Source: Allorhodopirellula solitaria
Lineage (GTDB): Bacteria > Planctomycetota > Planctomycetia > Pirellulales > Pirellulaceae
Direction: 5' to 3'
DNA length: 64,000 nt
Assembly: GCF_007859855.1 (NCBI RefSeq)
Contig: NZ_SJPK01000002.1
Coordinates: 1-64,000 of the forward strand
Shown: in pieces, positions 58,056 through 64,000 of the stretch
Layout of the letters: every line of letters begins with the position of its first letter
Numbering within the stretch: the first letter of the stretch is position 1
Notes under the pieces: model-generated
What the model was told of the DNA's origin: nothing
Databases searched by the model: none
What the model saw: only the letters and a program-made list of their open reading frames with translations
Program-made: the position numbers and the translations under genes

Positions 58056-59545
58056 CTTTGCTCCCGCGCCGACTGAATCATATCGGCTTTCAAGTCATAC
58101 AGGCCTCGTTCGAGTCCGACAGGGTACTCATGAGGGTTGTCAAATCGTTGGACCGCCGGCGGTATTCGGTGATGCTGCTCCCGCACTCGATCACGGATCG
58201 ACTGCAGGCTAGGAGATTCGCCGACCTGTTGACCTCCGCGAAAGACCGGCTGCAAGAGGTCGGTATAGTTCGTCCCGGCTATGAATTCTTTTTGGCGATT
58301 CCGATCGCTGGGATCCACCATGATCGCGGCGCCGTCTCGATCCCATTCGGAAAGTTCATCATAGATCATGTCGCCTCGGTGCTCCGACGCATGCTCAAAC
58401 CGACGGACCTGCAGGATCCCCGGATTGCTCACCTTGATGGTCTGTTCGGATAGCTTGATACGACGTTGCCAGTTGCCTTTCTCGTCACGAATGGCGCCGA
58501 GTTTATAAACACCACCGAGAGCGGGCTGATCGTAGGCGGTCGCCAGCTTCGTCCCGACGCCCCAGGTATCGATGCGGGCGCCTTGCAGTTTAAGACTCGT
58601 GATCAGACGCTCGTCGAGATCATTGCTCGCGACAATGCTCGCGTCAGGAAATCCTCCCTCGTCGAGAATTTTTCTCGCTTCGATACTCAACCACGCTAGG
58701 TCCCCCGAGTCCAATCGAATGCCGAGCATCTCATGGCCCGATCGACGCAACCGGCGGCCTACCTCGACAGCGCGGCGGACGCCGTCGAGCGTATCGTAGG
58801 TATCGACCAGGAACACACAGTTGTTGGGCATCGCGTCGGCGTACAATTCGAAGGCCTCCTGCTCGCTCGCAAACGTCATCACCCAGCTATGAGCGTGGGT
58901 GCCGACAACAGGGATGCCATAGAGCCGTCCCGCCATTACATTGGACGTCGCCGCGCAGCCTCCCAAGAACGCGGCTCGCGAGGCGGACAAGGCACCATCG
59001 ATTCCCTGCGCTCGCCGCAATCCAAACTCAATCACCCGGTCACGACTGCCCTCCTCGTACACGCCAGCAGCCGCACAAACTCGAGCCGCCTTCGTCGCGA
59101 TCAGCGTTTGGAAATTGATCAGATTCAGCAGCGGTGTTTCAACGAGCTGACACTGCAAGATCGGACCCTTGACCCGCACGAAAGGCTCGTGCGGATACAC
59201 CGCCGTCCCCTCTGCGATTGCGTCGACGTCACAGCTCCACCGAAGGTCTCCGAGATAGTCGAGAAATGCGTCCTCCAAGAGTGGGTTGCCATCGCTGCCG
59301 GTCAACGTGCCGAGATAACTCAGGTCCTCGCTGTCAAAGGAAAGTCGCTGCAGGTATTCAACCGCCGTCTGCAACCCGCAGGCGATCGAGTATCCACCTG
59401 CAAAAGGTGACTTCCTGAAGAAAAGATGAAACACGGACTCACGCTCTGCCAAACCGTGTTTCCAATACCCATACGCCATCGTGAGCTGATACAGATCGGT
59501 GAGCAGAGATAGCGTGGGTCGGTAGAGATCGGTGAGTTGATTCAT
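58052..59545 (-). CDS. pncB: Nicotinate phosphoribosyltransferase
   Basis: The 497-aa protein matches the long NAPRTase class. It has [18 protein letters not shown] near the start, [38 protein letters not shown] in the core, GTHAHSWVM, and [10 protein letters not shown] for the phosphoribosyl pyrophosphate region. It makes nicotinate mononucleotide, the product used for NAD. First gene of a two-gene unit with pncA, joined by a 4-base overlap. Confidence 0.94.
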   Translation of the reverse strand: MNQLTDLYRPTLSLLTDLYQLTMAYGYWKHGLAERESVFHLFFRKSPFAGGYSIACGLQTAVEYLQRLSFDSEDLSYLGTLTGSDGNPLLEDAFLDYLGDLRWSCDVDAIAEGTAVYPHEPFVRVKGPILQCQLVETPLLNLINFQTLIATKAARVCAAAGVYEEGSRDRVIEFGLRRAQGIDGALSASRAAFLGGCAATSNVMAGRLYGIPVVGTHAHSWVMTFASEQEAFELYADAMPNNCVFLVDTYDTLDGVRRAVEVGRRLRRSGHEMLGIRLDSGDLAWLSIEARKILDEGGFPDASIVASNDLDERLITSLKLQGARIDTWGVGTKLATAYDQPALGGVYKLGAIRDEKGNWQRRIKLSEQTIKVSNPGILQVRRFEHASEHRGDMIYDELSEWDRDGAAIMVDPSDRNRQKEFIAGTNYTDLLQPVFRGGQQVGESPSLQSIRDRVREQHHRIPPAVQRFDNPHEYPVGLERGLYDLKADMIQSAREQR

Positions 59546-59895
59546 CTCGGCGCTCGATTCGCAGGAGCCATTCGCAGGGGAGGTTTACTCAGAGGACAGT
59601 TTACCGCCAATCCCGGTTCGCCTGCTCGGCGGCCCCTCAGTACCTGCAAGTTACTTCACATCAACCTGCAAAAACTTGCACAGATGGCTCAGCGGGGGCT
59701 GCTTCAGCTGATATAGTATTGAGCCGGCGGCAGCGCTCCACTCACCAGCCTTTTTCGCAGTCTTTGCCGTTAGGCATGGGAGTATCGTCTCCTCACACAG
59801 AGTTGTCTGCGGCACGTTCGGTCCACAACGTGCATAGGTGAGACCGCTCCACGGCCGTCCGCTTGTAGAAAACATCCCGCAGTCCCTTCAACGCT
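59546..59895. other. Divergent intergenic region, pncB to response regulator
   Basis: About 350 bases without a convincing gene. It must hold both divergent promoters. A short minus-strand frame (59651-59875) has no recognisable feature. A weak GG-N10-GC arrangement at 59685-59702 loosely recalls a sigma-54 site but lacks the consensus bases. Confidence 0.4.
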
Positions 59896-61269
59896 ATGCC
59901 TCATCCAGATTCATTCGGCGTCTTGATCGTCGACGACGAACCGAATATCCGCTCGGGGCTCGCCCGTGGTTTAGCCGGGGACGCCGATCGGGTCGAGACG
60001 GCTGCCGACGCCTCCGAGGCGCTCGCCAAGCTGGAGTCAGAAGATTTTCCGCTGGTGATTGTGGACGTACGGCTGAATTGCGGAATGACGGGCATCGAGC
60101 TGCTTCAGAAGATCGTCCATGCGCGTCCGCAGACGGCAGTGATTGTCATCACAGCGCACGGCACCGTGGAAACGGCGGTGGAAGCGATGCGGGCGGGGGC
60201 GTTCGATTTCGTGCTCAAACCGCTGGATTTGAATCTCGTCCGTCAACAGGTGCGGCGGGCGCGTGAGCACTTTGATTTGCAAATGGAGAACCATCGACTG
60301 CGCAGCCGGCTGGTTGACTCGGGCGAGATGTCCGAGATCGTTGCCGGCGGCGCCGCGATGCAGGATGTCTTTCGCCAGATTCGACAAGTCGCTGCCACCG
60401 AAGCCACCGTCATGATCCATGGCGAAAGCGGTACAGGGAAGGAGCTCATCGCGCGAGCGATACACGATCTCAGCGATCGCCAGAATGGCCCGTTCATCGC
60501 CGTCAACCTCGGTGCCCTTCCCGAAACGCTACTCGAAAGCGAACTGTTCGGTCACGAGAAAGGATCCTTCAGCGGTGCCACCCGGCAAAAACCTGGTTGT
60601 TTTGAACAAGCGACATCGGGTACGTTGTTTTTGGATGAAGTCACCGAGATGTCTGCCAAGAGCCAGGTCGACTTGCTGCGCGTGCTCGAAACCCGCGGCT
60701 TCACCCGAGTGGGAGGCGAACAGCTGCTTCAATCCGACGCTCGCGTGGTATCGGCCACCAATCGGCCGGTCCAAGACCTGATCGATGACGGCACCTTTCG
60801 AGAAGACCTCTACTATCGACTCAACGTGATCCCGATCGAGCTACCACCGTTGCGTGGGCGGCGAGAAGACATCCCCTTGCTGGTCGAACACTTTCTCGAG
60901 CATTTCTGCACCCGACACCGTCGCGAGATGAAACGACTTTCCCCCGAAGCCATGCAAACGATGATCTCTGCCGCTTGGCCCGGAAACGTGCGACAACTTC
61001 GGAACGTGATCGAGCGCATGGTCATCACCGCCGCGGGCGAGGTGATTCACGAGAACGAACTGCCGTCGGAACTGCGCCAGAAAACCGAACCGGTCCACGC
61101 CTTGAATACCTCGGTCGTCGCGTTGGCCGACGCGGTGGAAGCGTGCGAACGGCAGGCCATTACCGTCGCCCTCGAGGCGTCCGACATGCACCGAGAAAAG
61201 ACCGCCAAGGCACTCGGCATCAGCGTTCGCACACTGCATTATAAAATGGGCCGTTTTGGACTGCACTGA
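59896..61269 (+). CDS. Sigma-54-dependent response regulator (NtrC family)
   Basis: The 457-aa protein has a receiver domain (about 6-125; acidic pair DD at 13-14, phosphoacceptor Asp57, Lys108) and an AAA+ domain with Walker A GESGTGKE (176-183) and Walker B GTLFLDEV (242-249). A Fis-type helix-turn-helix closes it (KTAKALGISVRTLHYKM). The sigma-54 contact loop reads GSFSGA (223-228) instead of GAFTGA; Ser for Thr is a conservative change and known in working activators. It shares one base with the start of the histidine kinase (TGATG), so the two form a two-component pair. The target genes are unknown. Confidence 0.94.
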   Translation: MPHPDSFGVLIVDDEPNIRSGLARGLAGDADRVETAADASEALAKLESEDFPLVIVDVRLNCGMTGIELLQKIVHARPQTAVIVITAHGTVETAVEAMRAGAFDFVLKPLDLNLVRQQVRRAREHFDLQMENHRLRSRLVDSGEMSEIVAGGAAMQDVFRQIRQVAATEATVMIHGESGTGKELIARAIHDLSDRQNGPFIAVNLGALPETLLESELFGHEKGSFSGATRQKPGCFEQATSGTLFLDEVTEMSAKSQVDLLRVLETRGFTRVGGEQLLQSDARVVSATNRPVQDLIDDGTFREDLYYRLNVIPIELPPLRGRREDIPLLVEHFLEHFCTRHRREMKRLSPEAMQTMISAAWPGNVRQLRNVIERMVITAAGEVIHENELPSELRQKTEPVHALNTSVVALADAVEACERQAITVALEASDMHREKTAKALGISVRTLHYKMGRFGLH

Positions 61270-62624
61270 TGATTGATGCCCCCGGCGGACGCGGTGTTCG
61301 ACGACTCGCCATCGGACTGACCGTGCTCAGTTGCCTATCATTCTTGACCACGGCCTGGATCTTTTCGGTGGTCCGGCGGGAACAGGAGATCGTCAGCCAG
61401 ATCGTCAAGCACTTGCCCGCGAGCGATCTCGTCGTGGCATCGGAGCTGAAAGGAGAACTCATGCTCCAGCGTAGCCTGTTGTTGCTGCTAGTGATCGATT
61501 TTGCCGCCGCTGGCGTGGCTCTCGTCTTTGTTGTCCGCGCCTATCTATCGAGCGAACAGTCCCTCGAGGACGTCAAGGTACTTTCCTCAGACATTCTGGC
61601 GAGCATGGATGCGGGGGTGATCACGACGGACACCGAAGGTATTCTCACGAGCATCAACCCTCAAGGCAGAATGCTGATCGGCTTGTCGGGCAATCCTCAA
61701 CCTCCACTCCCGCCGGGAATCGGCCACAACGTTAGCGATCTCGGCCTCGAGCACGAATCGCTCGCCGAAATCCTTGAAGAAAGCCGCCGTTTTGAAAACC
61801 CGATCCGCGACCGCGATTACCGTGTCCTTCGCAGCGGACACACCCAAACCCTGCGTGCCGGATGCACCCGGCTTCATAATCGCTCAGGCGATGAACTGGG
61901 ATTCGTGCTGCAGGTCCGTGATGTTACTCAAAAATCCCTGATGGAGGATCGACTGCGGCGGATGGAACGATACATGGGACTCGGTTCCCTCGCGGCCGGT
62001 CTGCAGCACGAAATCAAAAACCCCCTGGCGGCCCTCGCTCTCCACATCCAGTTGCTCAGCGAACGTTTGGCCGAAGAGACCGACGATGCTGAAATCAACG
62101 AATCACTTAGCATCCTCAATGCGGAGGTCAAACGAATTGGCAACGTGCTCGACGGTTTCCGCAATTATGCGTCGATCAATGACATTGGGCGCTCTCCCGT
62201 CGACGTCAGCGAATTGATTGAAAAGCTCGTTCGCTTACTCCGCCCTCATGCTGAAAAGCAGAATGTCCGCTTGCTGGTCTCCGGCCCTGAACAACCGCTC
62301 GACACCATCGAGGCGGATTCAGCACGACTCGAACAAGTGTTCCTCAATCTTGCCCTCAACGCCATCGCGGCGATGCCCGCTGGCGGCAGCTTGCGTTTTG
62401 CGGTCTCCGGAGAAGACGGTGGTATACGTATCGACGTGACCGACTCCGGCAATGGAATCCCGGCCGAAGTGCAACCTAAAATCTTCGACCCTTACTTCAC
62501 GACTCGTAGCGACGGCACCGGCATGGGACTCGCCCTGTGCGACAAGATCATCCGCCAGCACAATGGAAGTCTCGATTTCGAAACCGGCCCAAATGGCACC
62601 ACTTTCACGGTCCAGCTCCACTAG
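61269..62624 (+). CDS. Membrane sensor histidine kinase (NtrB-like)
   Basis: The 451-aa kinase has two transmembrane helices (about 12-35 and 67-90) with a small, roughly 30-residue loop between. A PAS-like domain (about 105-225, ending LGFVLQVRDVTQ) and a HisKA motif with His247 (LQHEIKNPLAALALHIQ) follow. An HATPase domain has NLALNAIAA, DSGNGIP and GTGMGLAL. It is cognate to the preceding sigma-54 regulator. The very short extracytoplasmic loop suggests it senses something in the membrane or cytoplasm. Confidence 0.93.
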   Translation: MIDAPGGRGVRRLAIGLTVLSCLSFLTTAWIFSVVRREQEIVSQIVKHLPASDLVVASELKGELMLQRSLLLLLVIDFAAAGVALVFVVRAYLSSEQSLEDVKVLSSDILASMDAGVITTDTEGILTSINPQGRMLIGLSGNPQPPLPPGIGHNVSDLGLEHESLAEILEESRRFENPIRDRDYRVLRSGHTQTLRAGCTRLHNRSGDELGFVLQVRDVTQKSLMEDRLRRMERYMGLGSLAAGLQHEIKNPLAALALHIQLLSERLAEETDDAEINESLSILNAEVKRIGNVLDGFRNYASINDIGRSPVDVSELIEKLVRLLRPHAEKQNVRLLVSGPEQPLDTIEADSARLEQVFLNLALNAIAAMPAGGSLRFAVSGEDGGIRIDVTDSGNGIPAEVQPKIFDPYFTTRSDGTGMGLALCDKIIRQHNGSLDFETGPNGTTFTVQLH

Positions 62625-62641
62625 CGGGCTGTCGGTTCCAG

Positions 62642-63055
62642 TGAGCCGAGACACATCAGCGGCCTGGCGATTGGGAACGCGGGAGTAATGAATGTCGTAT
62701 CGGACGAGGCAATGAGCTGTTGATTCCCCACAAAACCAGATCCCCTGTCAGCTTGTCTGACAGGAATCGCCGTTTTGTGATTAGAACAATGGAGCGTTCA
62801 CCCCGCTCCCATGCGGGCTTGCCCCGCATGACAGCAAAGTCTGTCGGCTTGGTTTCCTGTCAGACAAGCTGACAGGGGAACGCGTGTCGATGCCGCGGTT
62901 TTCTAATTTCAAAACTTAGCTTCCCGTGTGACAAGCACACGGGGGAGCAAACTGGCGGGAATCAACAACTCGTCGCCTCGTCCACTACAGAAAAGATCTC
63001 GCAAAATTCGACACTTATTGATCACGTGATGCTTAGTTGAGCCGAGACGCATAAG
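62642..63055. repeat. 18-base direct repeat bracketing the structured element
   Basis: TGAGCCGAGACACATCAG (62642-62659) and TGAGCCGAGACGCATAAG (63038-63055) match at 16 of 18 bases and lie on either side of the large palindromic element. They may be ends of a bigger composite repeat. The remaining bases between 62625 and 63135 hold no gene. Confidence 0.55.
62701..62984. repeat. Large multi-stem palindromic element (copy 2)
   Basis: The outer arms 62702-62728 and 62957-62983 are 27-base inverted repeats with three mismatches. A perfect 25-bp inverted repeat lies within (62742-62766 with 62854-62878). It encloses a further perfect hairpin CATGCGGG/CCCGCATG (62810-62830). Near the right end is CGTGTG/CACACG (62925-62941). 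Flanking blocks match the copy at 49358-49482 closely, but the segment between about 62758 and 62884 is absent there. The stems hold although bases differ between copies. No protein is encoded. Confidence 0.75.
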
Positions 63056-63135
63056 TGGGCGGCGTTACCCGGGGCCTGAACGGCACTCGTCCCGCTTTGC
63101 GGCACCAGCGTCGATTCAATCGCCTGCCCGCTCGC

Positions 63136-64000
63136 CTAGACCTGGTCCAAGAATGCCTTGCCGGTCTTGGCTACGAAGACGTCTTCCAAACTCGCTCGTC
63201 CCAGCGAAATGGACTCGACCGAGTCACCGAGCCGCTCGGCAATCGGGGACAGCAAGTCGGCCAGGTCACGCGATCCGGATTGCTCACTCGTCAATCGCAG
63301 CGTCTTGCCGATACGCAGCGGGATCAGATCCATTTCATCTCGCAGATAGGACTCCGCTCCTGAGAGATCCTCGGCGACGATACTCAGCACGCGATCCCCC
63401 ACGGCTCGCTGCAACTCCGCCGGCGGGGCATCCGCGATCTTTTTCCCGGCGTCGAGCAATACCACCCGCGACGCCTTGGCCGCCTCGTCCATGAGATGGG
63501 TCGTCAACATCACCGCCACACCTTCGGCAGCGAGTGACTCCAACGCATCCCACAACGCCAACCGCGCCGCGGGGTCGAGCCCGGTGCTCGGTTCGTCCAG
63601 CAGCATCACCGGCGGCCGGTGTAACAGACCTTTGGCCAACTCGACTCGCCGCTTCAGCCCGCCCGACAACGTCTGGCAGAATTCGTCTCGGCGGTCCTCC
63701 AGCGAAAACTGTTTCAGCAACTCATCGCAACGATTCCGCAGCCGATCACCCGCCAGACCATACAGGGCACCTTGGCAGCGTAGATTCTCGAGCACAGTAA
63801 GCTTGATATCCAAACTCGGCGACTGAAAGATAATGCCGAGCCGACCACGGGCCGCCATCGTCTCGCTGCGGACGTCGGCACCGGCGATCGATACCTGCCC
63901 CTGCTGGACCGGCAACAGCGTGCTCAAGAGGCGAAACAGAGTCGTTTTCCCACTGCCGTTCTGACCGAGCACCGCCACGATCTCACCGCCATGGACACTC
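63136..64000 (-). CDS. ABC transporter ATP-binding protein (partial)
   Basis: The reading frame is open to the right edge, where VHGGEIVAVLGQNGSGKTT shows that the true start lies beyond base 64000. Visible are Walker A GQNGSGKTT, the Q-loop IIFQSPSLD, signature LSGG, Walker B VMLLDEPS, D-loop and H-loop TTH. A C-terminal regulatory extension (about 200-280) ends in LEDVFVAKTGK, as in ABC-2 type exporters of the DrrA group. Such proteins power export of drugs, lipids or polysaccharides with a separate permease, which probably lies to the right of the window. Confidence 0.9.
   Translation of the reverse strand, partial: SVHGGEIVAVLGQNGSGKTTLFRLLSTLLPVQQGQVSIAGADVRSETMAARGRLGIIFQSPSLDIKLTVLENLRCQGALYGLAGDRLRNRCDELLKQFSLEDRRDEFCQTLSGGLKRRVELAKGLLHRPPVMLLDEPSTGLDPAARLALWDALESLAAEGVAVMLTTHLMDEAAKASRVVLLDAGKKIADAPPAELQRAVGDRVLSIVAEDLSGAESYLRDEMDLIPLRIGKTLRLTSEQSGSRDLADLLSPIAERLGDSVESISLGRASLEDVFVAKTGKAFLDQV

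Noticed and set aside
59685-59702. Possible sigma-54 promoter upstream of the NtrC-type regulator
   Set aside because: Only the GG-N10-GC spacing fits; the flanking consensus bases are missing.
59651-59875. 74-codon minus-strand frame upstream of the response regulator
   Set aside because: No similarity to any family I know and it occupies the space needed for two divergent promoters.

Overview
The window looks like chromosome from a Rhodopirellula-type planctomycete. Three things point there: two giant surface-type genes with the N-terminal LEPR-XLL signature and C-terminal dockerin repeats, a moderately GC-rich composition with frequent 1-8 base gene overlaps, and lipid A synthesis (lpxK). 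No rRNA operon or CRISPR array is present.

Region 1 (1-5487) is a variable island beside a tRNA-Leu(UAA) gene. Read on the minus strand it holds hsdM and hsdS of a type I restriction-modification system, a 41-codon remnant of a GIY-YIG-type protein fused to hsdS by an ATGA overlap, an Nmad2 (nucleotide-modification-associated) protein, and a HipA-like kinase coupled to it. The kinase is cut off at its catalytic core by the left end of an IS110-like element that runs off the window. No hsdR is visible.

Region 2 (5875-48613) is two tandem, co-directional giant genes of 7638 and 6571 codons, about two thirds of the window. They are colinear paralogues: basic N-terminus with LEPR-XLL motif, Ig-like region, a zincin-like domain whose zinc-binding motif is lost, pre-peptidase-like domains, beta-helix blocks, many copies of an unnamed repeat of about 80-110 residues, a GEVED domain, VNDAP/cadherin-like repeats and a dockerin pair. 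They are probably exported or cell-surface proteins.

Region 3 (49531-59545) is mostly housekeeping. It has rpmB-gatC (minus); an anti-sigma antagonist/histidine kinase/MoxR cluster (plus); a lipid cluster of MaoC-like protein, LpxK, PAP2 phosphatase and YegS-type lipid kinase (plus); a decayed zone with fragments of an S23-like gene around a frameshifted zinc-ribbon/DUF805 gene; and the NAD-salvage pair pncB-pncA (minus).

Region 4 (59896-64000) carries a sigma-54-type response regulator with its membrane histidine kinase, then a structured repeat element and an ABC transporter ATPase that runs off the right edge. A related repeat element lies at 49358-49482, upstream of the giant genes. These two copies, the degenerate zincins, the unnamed repeat and the Nmad2/HipA-like pair are the least explained content.
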